Shown piece by piece: positions 14,989-23,320 of a stretch of 28,250 nt of DNA. Numbering within the stretch: position 1 is the first letter of the stretch; every line of letters starts with the position of its first letter. The DNA comes from CAYOXX01 sp964408025 (lineage in GTDB: Bacteria; Acidobacteriota; DATKUA01). Where the stretch lies: contig CAYOXX010000033.1 of NCBI GenBank assembly GCA_964408025.1, positions 1 to 28,250 of the forward strand, given 5' to 3'. The notes beneath the pieces are model-generated. The model was not told the DNA's origin and did no database searches. It saw nothing but the letters and a program-made list of their open reading frames with translations. Made by a program: the position numbers and the translations under genes.

Positions 14989-15224
14989 GTCGATTCTGTG
15001 ATGAGCTGGTCGACCTCCCGGTCGGTAGGCTGTACCGACAGCCGTAAAGTGGATCGCCTGGGTGCCCGGATGCAATCCGCCTCAGGCGGATTAAACAAGC
15101 CGATTCGAAAAACGGAGAACGGGAGAATCCGGGAAGGATATTCCTGGTCGGCGAGCGCAACCCCAACGGTTCAACCGAAACCCGAAAACGCTTTCTCTAA
15201 TCTGCCGTGTCTCTCTCCTCAAAT
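14989..15224. other. Non-coding stretch with clustered small palindromes
   Basis: Two overlapping perfect stems share 15021-15043: GTCGGTA (15021-15027) with TACCGAC (15033-15039), and GGCTGT (15028-15033) with ACAGCC (15038-15043). A further perfect hairpin lies at 15074-15092 (AATCCGCC, TCA, GGCGGATT). No gene is convincing here. Confidence 0.6.
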
Positions 15225-15357
15225 GAATAAGGGGAAACGGCAACATCATCCCTCCCGTTTCCCCTGACTTTATTATTAACCTACGAGCCACAGTAGGCTC
15301 GTGGTTTTTTGTCTGGTTCCTCAGGGTGGACTTCTGCCGGCGGCGTACAAGCTCACC
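15225..15357. repeat. 134-bp structured repeat, copy B
   Basis: This is the sister of 12411-12544 in the same orientation, with the same order of parts: a GGGGAAACGG/CCGTTTCCCC stem, a perfect ACGAGCC/GGCTCGT hairpin followed by six T (15283-15310), TGGTTCCTCAGGGTGGACT at 15314-15332 (two mismatches to the tRNA-Asn 3' end), then the CTGCCGGCGG block. It ends 50 bases from the real tRNA 3' end. Confidence 0.8.
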
Positions 15358-15407
15358 AGCGAGATCAGGGCTTGCAGGAAGTTGACGACAGGTCTCACAT
15401 AAAATAA

Positions 15408-15483
15408 TGGCTCCTCAGGCTGGACTCGAACCAGCAACCCTCCGGTTAACAGCCGGATGCTCTTCCAATTGAGCTACTGAGGA
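15408..15483 (-). tRNA. trnN: tRNA-Asn (anticodon GTT)
   Basis: Read on the minus strand, the acceptor TCCTCAG pairs with CTGAGGA, followed by discriminator G and an encoded CCA at 15408-15410. The D-arm contains AGCTCAATTGG, the anticodon loop is CTGTTAA with anticodon GTT, and the T-arm is GGTTCGAGTCC. All stems are intact over 76 bases. It marks the right edge of the compositionally odd region, and its 3' end is echoed in nearby repeats. Confidence 0.95.
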
Positions 15484-15515
15484 GCAGCCGCCCCGCTTGC
15501 GGCGCGGGACGCCAC

Positions 15516-15544
15516 AATCTATGCAATACGGGAATTTTAGTCAA
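15516..15544 (-). promoter_or_regulatory. Promoter of tRNA-Asn
   Basis: On the minus strand TTGACT (15539-15544), a 17-base spacer and TAGATT (15516-15521) are followed by a GC-rich stretch. The predicted start is about 25 bases before the mature 5' end at 15483, as usual for stable RNA genes. Confidence 0.7.
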
Positions 15545-15612
15545 GCCCCCTCGCGGGACGTACTGGATGCCCTGGACTGTTTTGCAGAGAAGATATCGGC
15601 TCAGCGTGCCGG

Positions 15613-16530
15613 TCAGTCGGTTTCGCTCCTGTCGCGCGGCAGCGCCGCCTCGCCCTCGTCGGGGTCGACGTGGACGATGACGTCGAGTATGTCCAGCACG
15701 GAGTCACTTATCCTCCGGCGGACAGCGTCCGCGATCCCGTGCCCCTCGGAGACGGAGATGCTCGGGTCGACGACGATGTGCACCTCGACGTAGAGCAGGT
15801 TGGAGTAGTAGCGGGCGCGGACGTCGTGGGCGGCGCGCACTCCCGGCACCGCCGATGCCGCCCTCTCGATCTCCGCCAGGCGCGCGCTGTCGGGGGCGGC
15901 GTCGGATGCGGAGCGGAAGGCGGGTACGATGATGTCGAAGCCGACCTTGACGATGAGCAGCGCCACGACGAGCGCCGCCACGGCGTCTAATATCGCCCAG
16001 TCCGGGTTGACCAGCGCGGCGCCAACGCCGATGAGGACGGCCACCGACGAGAGGGCGTCGGAGCGGTGGTGCCAGGCGTTAGCGATCAGGACCTGGCTGC
16101 GGATGCGCCGCCCGGCGCGGACGGTGTAGTGGTAGAGCGATTCCTTGACCGCGATCGAGACGAGGGCGCCGACGAGCGCGGCCGCGTTCGGTCTGTTGAT
16201 TTCTTCGGCCACAATCGCGGCGACGGCGGCGTAGGCGATCCAGGCAGCGGCCAGCACCAGCGCCACGCCGATCAGCAGGCTCATCAGCGTCTCGATCTTG
16301 CCGTGACCGAACGGGTGGTCGCGGTCCCGCTCCTTGCCGGCGTAGCGCAGGCCGGCGAAGGCCATTATGTCGGTGGCGAAGTCGGTGACGCTGTGCACCG
16401 CGTCGGCGATCAGCGCCTGCGAGCGCCCGACGATCCCGAGCGCAAACTTCACCGCGATCAGCAGAGCGTTGGCAACCGCGCCTGCCACAACCGCGCGCAT
16501 GCCGCCGCGCTGTCCCTGCCTGTCAATCAT
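15613..16530 (-). CDS. Cation diffusion facilitator (Zn-type) transporter
   Basis: This 305-residue CDF protein exports divalent metal in exchange for protons across the inner membrane. Six membrane helices fill residues about 12-205. Helix 2 carries H46 and D50 (ALIADAVHSVTDFATD) and helix 5 carries the matching HxxxD in IANAWHHRSDALSS, an HD-HD site that in this family favours zinc. HPFGHGKIETL is the conserved loop after helix 2. The C-terminal cytoplasmic domain (about 210-300) contains VPGVRAAHDVRARYYSNLLY and a VEVHIVVDP strand that should dimerise. The start is uncertain: the ATG at 16530 has only a distant GGAG, and Met 11 (16500) is an alternative. It follows the methyltransferase by 33 bases and may share its transcript. 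Confidence 0.9.
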   Translation of the reverse strand: MIDRQGQRGGMRAVVAGAVANALLIAVKFALGIVGRSQALIADAVHSVTDFATDIMAFAGLRYAGKERDRDHPFGHGKIETLMSLLIGVALVLAAAWIAYAAVAAIVAEEINRPNAAALVGALVSIAVKESLYHYTVRAGRRIRSQVLIANAWHHRSDALSSVAVLIGVGAALVNPDWAILDAVAALVVALLIVKVGFDIIVPAFRSASDAAPDSARLAEIERAASAVPGVRAAHDVRARYYSNLLYVEVHIVVDPSISVSEGHGIADAVRRRISDSVLDILDVIVHVDPDEGEAALPRDRSETD

Positions 16531-16563
16531 GACGGCTGCTAGCTCCGATAGCGAAGCTAGAGT

Positions 16564-17214
16564 CTAACTTCCGCCGGGGCGCAAGATCAAGATGTACTGC
16601 CGCGGCAGGAAGTCCTCGCGACGCACTAACTCGTAGCTGGCTTCCCGGACCTCGGCGAGGGTCTCCTCAGGATCTGATGTGTGGCTGCAACCTCGTTTGT
16701 TGACGTCGTTATCAACGATCACCACCGTGGCTCCGGATTTGAGGCTGGGCAGGATGTTGCGCATCAGTTGCAGCGGTTCGTAGAGTTCGTGGTAGACGTT
16801 GACCAAAATCACCAGGTCGAGTTGGCCGGTCGGCAACAGCGGATCGGTTTCCTCGCTGAGGATGGTGGTCACGTTATCAAGGCCTTCGTCGGCGCAGCGC
16901 TCGGTCAGGTGGTCGAGGTAGCTCCGGTTGATGTCGTTTGCGTAGACGTGGCCGTTCGGTCCGACCCGCCGGGCCAGCCAGACTGTGAAGTAGCCGCCCC
17001 CGGCACCGACCTCGCCGATGATCATCCCCTCGCGCACGCCGACGGCGTCCAGCACCCGCTCCGGCATCTGCCAGGAGTCACGGCCGGAGGGCTCCAGCCC
17101 CGCAGGGTCGCCGGTATAGCGATCCTGCGGCTCACTCTGCAGGATCGGAGCAACAATCAGCACAGATGCCAACAGCCCGACGGCTGCCGGCAGGACCAGA
17201 GGCCACTTCCTCAT
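16564..17214 (-). CDS. Exported class I SAM-dependent methyltransferase
   Basis: This 216-residue protein begins MRKWPLVLPAAVGLLASVL, a signal peptide or N-terminal anchor, then a class I methyltransferase fold. Motif I is EVGAGGGYFTVWLARRVGP, the acidic ribose-binding strand follows as VYANDINRSYLDHL, and LDLVILVNVYHEL is the post-motif II/III strand. The ATG at 17214 follows GAGGG with good spacing; an upstream in-frame start at 17253 would destroy the signal sequence. A methyltransferase sent to the membrane or periplasm is unusual because SAM is cytoplasmic, but small proteins of this build are common in environmental bacteria and remain uncharacterised. If the N-terminus is an uncleaved anchor, the domain's side depends on topology. 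The substrate is unknown. Confidence 0.8.
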   Translation of the reverse strand: MRKWPLVLPAAVGLLASVLIVAPILQSEPQDRYTGDPAGLEPSGRDSWQMPERVLDAVGVREGMIIGEVGAGGGYFTVWLARRVGPNGHVYANDINRSYLDHLTERCADEGLDNVTTILSEETDPLLPTGQLDLVILVNVYHELYEPLQLMRNILPSLKSGATVVIVDNDVNKRGCSHTSDPEETLAEVREASYELVRREDFLPRQYILILRPGGS

Positions 17215-17328
17215 CAACACACCCTCATATAGAGCTTGCCGCAACCGTAACAACGAAGATCACCTGAGAACAGATCCATTTAATCCGTTCTCGGGGACAC
17301 AAAAAGTAGCCCGGGCCACACAAATTCA

Positions 17329-17352
17329 GAGGGGGGCCGATTAGCCCCCCTC
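17329..17352 (-). terminator. Strong hairpin terminator after the tricorn-like gene
   Basis: GAGGGGGGC (17329-17337) pairs perfectly with GCCCCCCTC (17344-17352) around a six-base loop, and flanking CACAC/GTGTG can extend the stem. It lies 35 bases after the minus-strand stop. The T-run on the minus side is weak. Confidence 0.7.
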
Positions 17353-17386
17353 GCGCTGTGTGTTTCCGGGTGACTAGAACAGGTTG

Positions 17387-20300
17387 CTATTCCTCCCCGT
17401 CGAGTTGGTTGAGCAGTTCCTGGACGGCGCGTTCGAGCTGGCGGTCGATGCCGGCTGCCTCGTCGCCGGGCTGAACTTCAACAACGATGTCGGGCGGGCA
17501 GCCGTTGCGCTCCATGTTGATGTTGCTGCCCAGGACGTACCAGCCGCGGAACGGCACGCGCACATAGGAGCCGTCGATGAGGCCGCGTGCGCCGGTACTG
17601 ATGACGGCGCCGTTGGTCTGCTGACCGATGATCAGGCCGCGCCCAAGGGTTTTGATGGCCCAAGGGAAGATTTCGGCGTTGGAGTAGGAGTACTCGTTGC
17701 AGAGGACGACGAGCGGCCTCCAGTAGGCGTAGAGCGGTCGGCGGTCCTGCGGGTAGCCCCACTCGTCGCCGTCGCGCGGCATGGTTCGGGCATGTGGCCT
17801 GACCTGCAGGATGGCCAGCAGCATGTCGGTGGTCCAGCCGCCTCCGTTGTTGCGGACGTCGATGACGATGGCCTCGCGGCCATGGGCCTCGCTGTAGAGC
17901 TCGTGCTCGAAGCGCTGCAGGCTGGGCATGCCCATCGACTGGATGTGCAGGTAGCCAATGCGGTCGTCGCTGAAGCGATGGGTCATATCGCGGCGCTGGC
18001 GTATGAAGCTTTCGTAGAGGAGTTGCGAGACGGCGCCGGTGTTGACGGGGCGGACGATGAGGCGCTGCGTCTCGTCGGCGTCCGGCGAGTCGGCAACGGT
18101 CAGCGCCACCTGGCGATCAACAGTGTCGACCAGCAGGGCGTGGATGTTGGTGGCCATCGACACCGGCCGGCCGTCGATCTCGAGCAGGTACTGGCCCGGG
18201 CGCACGCGCGCGGCTTCTTTGTCGCAGGGGCCGTCGCGCAGGACCTCGGTCACCAGGAGGCCGGGACCGGCGTTGTCGGGGTCGAAGCGTAGACCGAGCA
18301 TGCCGGTGGCGTCGCTCGGACCGCCGCCGAAGGGGCCCCTCATGCCGAGGTGGCTGGCGTCGAGGTGGCCGAGCATCATGTTGAAGACGTCGTTGAAGTC
18401 GCGGTTCTCGACCGCTGCCAGCGCCCAGGGGCGATACTGCTCGCGCAGGGCAGCCCAGTCGGCGCCGTGGAAGTGGGGGTCGTAGAATCTGGCGTTGAGA
18501 GTGCGCCAGCCCTCCTCGAACTTCTGCAGGCGCTCGGCCGGGTGGTCGATTGTCATGCGGGCCTGGAAGGAGTGCGAGGTAGGCGAGCCGCCGCCGGCCG
18601 CAACCGACTGGATGGTGCCGCCGCTGCGCAGGAAGTATATCTTCTTTCCGTCCGAGCTCCAGCGGATGGCTGCCGGGTCGGCGCCGCCGCGGGTGAGCTG
18701 CTGCAGCTCGCTGCCGTCCCACTTGACGGTCCAGAGTTCGTCCTCGCCGGAGTTGTCGGACGCAAAAGCGAAGGTCTCGCCGTCGGGGCTGATGGCGACG
18801 TCGGTTACGGAGCCGGGCATCGAGGTGACGCGCCGCAGGCGGAGGTGGATCTCTTCGAAGTCGATCTCGACTACTAACTCCTCCTCTTCTTCCTCCTCTT
18901 CGCCGTTAGCGCCGTCTTCCTCGGCGTCCTCCAGATCCTCCCACTCCTCGGCGGTGCGTTCGTGGTCTTCGAGGCGGAGGAAGACGAACCAGATGTCGTA
19001 GTTGTCGCCGCCGTCGCCGAGGCGCTTGGAGACGAAGGCCAGCTTACGGCCGTCGGCGGACCAGACGGGGCTGGAGTCTTCGTCGGGGTGGCGGGTGATG
19101 TTGACCGCCTCGCCGCCCGCTGCGGGGATTATCCAGACGTCGTTGTTGAACTCCCCGTCGGGGCGGCTGTAGGCGATCCAGCGGCCGTCGGGGCTCCAGC
19201 TGTAGTCGGGCTGCATCCAGCCGGCCAGCAGCAGCGTGTCCTCGCGGGTCTCCCAGTCGATGACGCGCAAGTCGCCGTTGCCGCGCACGTAGGCAAGCCG
19301 CGAGCCGTCGGGGCTGAAGCGGGGCGACCACTCGTCTGCCGGGTCGTCGGTGAGGCTGGTGACCGTGAAGGCCAGGGCGCGGCTGAGGCGGCTCTCGTCC
19401 GGGTCGTCGCTCTCGACCAGGTAGAGATCGTAGTTGCCCTCGCGGTCGGAGATGAAGACCAACGCGGTGCCGTCGGGCTTCCAAACGAAGTCATGGTCGC
19501 GCGCGGAGTTGCTGGTCAGGCGCGCCGTGCGGCCGCCCTCCTCGCGCATGGCAAAGAGTTCGCCGCGGACGACGAAGGCTATCTCCTCGTTGTCCGGCGA
19601 GGGCTCCATCTCGTCGGCGTTGTTGCTGAAGGTGCGCCGCTCGGTGGCGTTGAACCGGCTGTCGGTGGGGGCTACCGCCGCCAGGCGGATCGGCTCGCCG
19701 CCGTCTGTCCGCAGGGTGTAGAGGTCGGTGCCGAGCTCGTAGGCGATCAGGGAGCCGTCGGCGCTGATCGAGGGGAAGCGGGGGCCATCGTCGGTGTGGC
19801 TTGTGATCCGCGTCCTCTCGCCGCTCTCGATCTCGACGCGCCAGATGTTGTCGCCGCCGTCGGCGTCGCTGAGGTAGTAGATGGCGGTCCCGTCGGCGCA
19901 CCACATCGGAAAGGCGTCGTTGCCGGGGTGGTCGGTCAGCCTCCGGTATTCGCCTGTAATGGTGTTCCAGATCCAGATGTCGTTGTTGCCGGCGCCGCGG
20001 TAGTTCCGGCGCCACCAGTAGCTGCGGTAGCCGCTGGTGAACGCCAGCCAGGTGCCGTCGGGCGAGAGCGTGCCCTCGCTGCCGAACTCGGGCATGAACT
20101 CGGTCGCCATGCCGCCGGCACGCGGCACCGAGTAGATGAGCGGCACGCGGTGGGCGCTGAAGTCGCGGCGCGAGTGGAAGAGTATCCGCTCGCCGTCGGG
20201 TGTCCAGCCGCAAACGACGTCGGCGGTCGAGAGGAAGGTTAGGCGCGTCGCCTCGCCGCCGGCAGCGGGGATTACGTAGACGTCGTTGTTGCCGAAGCGG

Positions 20301-20557
20301 TCGGAGGAGAAGGCGATCTCGGAGCCGTCGGGCGACCACTTCGGTTGGTGGTCGTAGGCCTCGTGGACGGTCAGCCTCAGGGCCCGCCCGCCTGCGGTCG
20401 GCGCCACCCAGATGTCGCCGTGGTAGCTGAAGGCGATGGTCGAGCCGTCGGGCGAAGGCGCCGGGTGGCGCGCCAGAACCGCCTCGTCCTGCGCGGCTGC
20501 CGCTGCCGCGAGGAGCAGGAAGAGCCCTGCGGCCGTCAATAAGACTTTTACTCTCAT
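17387..20557 (-). CDS. Secreted tricorn-type protease (PD40 propellers, PDZ, S41)
   Basis: The protein has 1056 residues, close to archaeal tricorn (~1070). A signal peptide (1-22, ending AAAAAQ) is followed by two beta-propeller regions with many PD40 repeats of the SPDGSTIAFSYHGDIWV type (about 25-325 and 330-680). An acidic, Glu-rich insert lies near 560, where about ten Glu occur almost in a row. A PDZ domain (about 755-840) precedes the C-terminal S41 serine protease. By comparison with tricorn, the likely active-site residues are H697 (DPHFHGADW), S959 (NEYSYSNAEIFPWAIK) and E1016 (MERNGCPPDI); the Asp next to the tricorn serine is Asn960 here. Tricorn degrades peptides into short products; with a signal peptide this copy would work in the periplasm or outside. 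It stands alone, with a strong terminator behind it. Confidence 0.93.
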   Translation of the reverse strand: MRVKVLLTAAGLFLLLAAAAAAQDEAVLARHPAPSPDGSTIAFSYHGDIWVAPTAGGRALRLTVHEAYDHQPKWSPDGSEIAFSSDRFGNNDVYVIPAAGGEATRLTFLSTADVVCGWTPDGERILFHSRRDFSAHRVPLIYSVPRAGGMATEFMPEFGSEGTLSPDGTWLAFTSGYRSYWWRRNYRGAGNNDIWIWNTITGEYRRLTDHPGNDAFPMWCADGTAIYYLSDADGGDNIWRVEIESGERTRITSHTDDGPRFPSISADGSLIAYELGTDLYTLRTDGGEPIRLAAVAPTDSRFNATERRTFSNNADEMEPSPDNEEIAFVVRGELFAMREEGGRTARLTSNSARDHDFVWKPDGTALVFISDREGNYDLYLVESDDPDESRLSRALAFTVTSLTDDPADEWSPRFSPDGSRLAYVRGNGDLRVIDWETREDTLLLAGWMQPDYSWSPDGRWIAYSRPDGEFNNDVWIIPAAGGEAVNITRHPDEDSSPVWSADGRKLAFVSKRLGDGGDNYDIWFVFLRLEDHERTAEEWEDLEDAEEDGANGEEEEEEEELVVEIDFEEIHLRLRRVTSMPGSVTDVAISPDGETFAFASDNSGEDELWTVKWDGSELQQLTRGGADPAAIRWSSDGKKIYFLRSGGTIQSVAAGGGSPTSHSFQARMTIDHPAERLQKFEEGWRTLNARFYDPHFHGADWAALREQYRPWALAAVENRDFNDVFNMMLGHLDASHLGMRGPFGGGPSDATGMLGLRFDPDNAGPGLLVTEVLRDGPCDKEAARVRPGQYLLEIDGRPVSMATNIHALLVDTVDRQVALTVADSPDADETQRLIVRPVNTGAVSQLLYESFIRQRRDMTHRFSDDRIGYLHIQSMGMPSLQRFEHELYSEAHGREAIVIDVRNNGGGWTTDMLLAILQVRPHARTMPRDGDEWGYPQDRRPLYAYWRPLVVLCNEYSYSNAEIFPWAIKTLGRGLIIGQQTNGAVISTGARGLIDGSYVRVPFRGWYVLGSNINMERNGCPPDIVVEVQPGDEAAGIDRQLERAVQELLNQLDGEE

Positions 20558-20835
20558 GGCAAACCTCGTCTTTCCGAAGTCAGGTATCTGAAATGGATGG
20601 TTACCTCTTCATAGGAAAGGTAATTATCGGCGGCGCTCCTTGCTGCCGTCAAGATTCAACACTTCTGGCCCGAACAAATAGGATCCTGTGCGGCTGACTC
20701 TGCGGCATTCAATTTCCGTTTTTAGCCTCGGCGGGTGTTTAGTAATTGGGGGATCTACGGGCGTATTCTTAACAAAACAGTTCTGCTCGTTCGTAGCCGA
20801 ACCGGATATAAGCTGCGCAAGCTTGGAGGTGACAG

Positions 20836-21786
20836 GTGAATCACAACACCCATATCTACCTAGCCGCCAAGGCGATCGAGCTCACCAAGCAGAGCGTCGA
20901 TAACCTGCGCGACGGAAGGGACAACTACGTCTACGGCAAGGAGAAGAGACGTGAGCGCGCCGCCGCCACCCACCGCCAGCGGCTCTTCCAGGCCCACGAG
21001 CACTTCATCGAGGAGGCAAGTTGGGCGCCCGACGACGTGCTCAGGGACAACAAGCCGTTCCACATCTTCAAGCTCTTCACCGACGACGAGTTCCCTGAAC
21101 ACGGCCTGACTGACAGGCAGCAGTTCACGCGCGACGGAGTCACCTACTACAAGTTTTCGGGCGGCCTGGCGTTCCGGGTGGACCACCTGGCCAGGTCGAT
21201 TGCCGCCATGTGGAAGCTCCGCGACTACAACGACCAGTTCTCGCTGAAGCAGATCCTCTACCAGTACCTGCTCATGAGCCACTACGTGGTCGACGCCCAC
21301 GTGCCGCTGCACTGCGACCTCCGCGACGACCGGCCCAGCGACTACCGCAGCTCCGACCCGACGCGGGAGCTCAAGGGAAGCAAGCCGAGCGGCAGGTACC
21401 TGGGGAAGAAGGCACACAGCAATCTCGAGAGTCTCTGGAACGATGCCGTGACCTACGTGGCTGTCCGGGAGAATATCCTGGGCGAGACCTGGAAGAAAGA
21501 GTGCGTGGAGCCCAATGAGCTTGTAAATGCCGTCACATTCACTTTCGACGACTGCAAGCGTGGCGGCGAAATCTCCGTCGTCAAGATCCCCGAGCACGGG
21601 CTGATGGACTTCATGATCGACATCTGCATCACCAGCAAGATACACTCGCGGAGGCTATTCCCCGTGGAAAATCCCATAGAGCGCAACGACGATATCCTCG
21701 AAGAGATTACACGCGAAATCTTCGCCGACTGCATCGGCAACCTGCTCTCCGTCTGGCGCTACGTCTGGATACATAACCTTGAGTAA
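20836..21786 (+). CDS. Zinc-dependent phospholipase C / S1-P1 nuclease-like protein
   Basis: This 316-residue, mostly helical protein begins at GTG 20836 behind TTGGAGGTG. The metal motif H149-YVV-D153-A-H155-VPL-H159 reproduces the HxxxDx5H spacing of S1/P1 nucleases and bacterial phospholipase C, and H194-SNL-E198 matches the later HxxxE zinc ligands of phospholipase C. WAPDD at about 58-62 is also typical. H6 in NTHIYLAAKAIEL may be the N-terminal ligand. No signal peptide is visible, although classical family members are secreted and use their mature N-terminal Trp as a ligand, so this one is probably cytoplasmic. It should hydrolyse phosphodiesters of lipids or nucleic acids; which is unknown. 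It is divergent from the tricorn gene across 278 bases and lies 247 bases before the M64 gene. Confidence 0.75.
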   Translation: MNHNTHIYLAAKAIELTKQSVDNLRDGRDNYVYGKEKRRERAAATHRQRLFQAHEHFIEEASWAPDDVLRDNKPFHIFKLFTDDEFPEHGLTDRQQFTRDGVTYYKFSGGLAFRVDHLARSIAAMWKLRDYNDQFSLKQILYQYLLMSHYVVDAHVPLHCDLRDDRPSDYRSSDPTRELKGSKPSGRYLGKKAHSNLESLWNDAVTYVAVRENILGETWKKECVEPNELVNAVTFTFDDCKRGGEISVVKIPEHGLMDFMIDICITSKIHSRRLFPVENPIERNDDILEEITREIFADCIGNLLSVWRYVWIHNLE

Positions 21787-22033
21787 AACGCTACCGATTG
21801 ACTTGTAAGCCTCGCGTTACCAAACGAGATCAGTGTGTTTGCATGTTGATGGAAATTTAAACGATGTAGGGTTGGCAATATCGCTACACCTCGTGTGACA
21901 GGGAACGGGATTCCGGGGTATCCGGCATCTTCCGCGTTTTCCGGCACTTCCTGTTTAGCTGATCGTGTGCAATCATGTCGGCTGAATGAGGATGTGCATT
22001 CCTTTCTGCCACTGATACCGAAGGGGGATAGCC

Positions 22034-23320
22034 ATGAGCTCGATCTGGCTGCTGATTCTGTTTGTCGCGATCCCGAATCCCTCGACCCAGGACGACGGTT
22101 TCGACCACTGGTTCACGGGCGAGACGATGCGGGTCGACCTCTACCACACCGGCCGCCACGGTTCGGAATCGTTCAGCATGGACGAAGTGATTTTGGAGGG
22201 GCCCTGGCCCGGCACGCGCACGAAGCTGATCGACGACATGAACCTGGGACACTACCTGCTTTGCGTCTACGACGCCGAGAGCGGCGGGTTGCTCTACAGC
22301 CGCGGCTTCAGCGGCATCTTCGTCGAGTGGATGACCACTGACGAGGCCCGTGAGATCAGCCGCACGATGAGCGAGAGCATCCGATTCCCGTATCCGCGCG
22401 AGCCGGTGTTCGTGGCCGTCTCGAATCGCGACGGGCAGAACCGCTTTCGGGAGATCTACCGTGTGTGGATCGACCCAAACTTCCGTAACGTCAGCCGCGA
22501 GCGGCGCCACGCCGACTGGCAGGTTTTCGACCTGCACGTCCCCGCCGAGCCGCGCATGGTTTACGACATCCTCATCCTGCCCGAAGGCTACGCCGCCGAC
22601 GAGGTCGAGGAACTGCGAGCAGATGCCGAACGAGTTGTGGAAATCTTACGCGCCACTAGGCCGTACAGCGAGATGTGGGACGGCGTCGCCGTGCGGGCGA
22701 TAGAGGCGATCAGCCGCGAGAGCGGCCCCGACGAGCCGCGCCGCGGCATCTGGCACGACACGGCGCTCGGGGCGAGCTTCAACTTCTTCGACCTCGAGCG
22801 GTACATGTTGAGCTACGAGAACAAGGCGATCCACGACATCGCCGCCAACGCCCCCTACGACGCGCTCCTGATCATGGTCAACAGCAGCCGCTACGGCGGC
22901 GGCGGCATCTTCAACCTCTACGCAACCTTCGCCGTCGACAACGAGTACGTCTCCTACCTGGTGACCCACGAGATCGGCCACAGCTTCTCAGGCCTTGGCG
23001 ACGAGTACTACAGCTCCGATGTGTCCTACAACGAGTTCTACCCGCCGGGCGTCGAGCCGTGGGATCCGAACATAACGGCTCTGCTCGATCCCGAGAACAT
23101 CAAGTGGGGCGACATGATCGAGCCGGGCACGCCGATCCCGACGCCGGCGGAGGAGCGCTACGCCGACGTCGTCGGCGCCTTCGAGGGCGCTGGCTACGTG
23201 GCCGAGGGCTTCTACCGCCCGGCGCTGGACTGCAAGATGTTCAGGCGGGCCGACATCGACTACTGCCCCGTCTGCATGGCCGCCGTCCGCCGTATGCTCG
23301 AGTTCTACCGCGAGGATTAG
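22034..23320 (+). CDS. Exported M64-family metallopeptidase (IgA-peptidase-like)
   Basis: This 428-residue zinc protease has an N-terminal signal sequence (MSSIWLLILFVAIPNPSTQ) and a beta-rich N-terminal domain (about 25-160) like that preceding M64 catalytic domains. The catalytic domain starts at the YDILILPEGYAADEVEEL strand (about 178-200) and contains the zinc site H312-E313-I-G-H316-SFSGLGDEY, with the extended HExxHxxxGLxDEY pattern that defines the family. YCPVCMAAVRRML near the end carries paired cysteines. AAGGGGGA precedes the ATG. M64 peptidases were named for an IgA-cleaving enzyme of gut bacteria, but environmental members surely have other substrates. The stop codon TAG is part of the TTAG duplication of the MITE-like element that follows, so the insertion ends exactly at the gene's last base. 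Confidence 0.9.
   Translation: MSSIWLLILFVAIPNPSTQDDGFDHWFTGETMRVDLYHTGRHGSESFSMDEVILEGPWPGTRTKLIDDMNLGHYLLCVYDAESGGLLYSRGFSGIFVEWMTTDEAREISRTMSESIRFPYPREPVFVAVSNRDGQNRFREIYRVWIDPNFRNVSRERRHADWQVFDLHVPAEPRMVYDILILPEGYAADEVEELRADAERVVEILRATRPYSEMWDGVAVRAIEAISRESGPDEPRRGIWHDTALGASFNFFDLERYMLSYENKAIHDIAANAPYDALLIMVNSSRYGGGGIFNLYATFAVDNEYVSYLVTHEIGHSFSGLGDEYYSSDVSYNEFYPPGVEPWDPNITALLDPENIKWGDMIEPGTPIPTPAEERYADVVGAFEGAGYVAEGFYRPALDCKMFRRADIDYCPVCMAAVRRMLEFYRED

Noticed and set aside
14998..15267. Open frame right of the PerR-like gene
   Set aside because: It runs through palindromes and into repeat copy B, so coding is unlikely.
17226..17253. Possible promoter (TTGTTA, 16 bases, TATATG) for the methyltransferase
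   Set aside because: The predicted start would leave only about five bases before the ATG and would cut off the GAGGG ribosome site.
18962..20242. Plus-strand open frame of about 426 codons opposite the tricorn-like gene
   Set aside because: The protein would be a monotonous Val/Ala/Gly/Asp run, while the minus frame has clear propeller repeats, signal peptide and active site.
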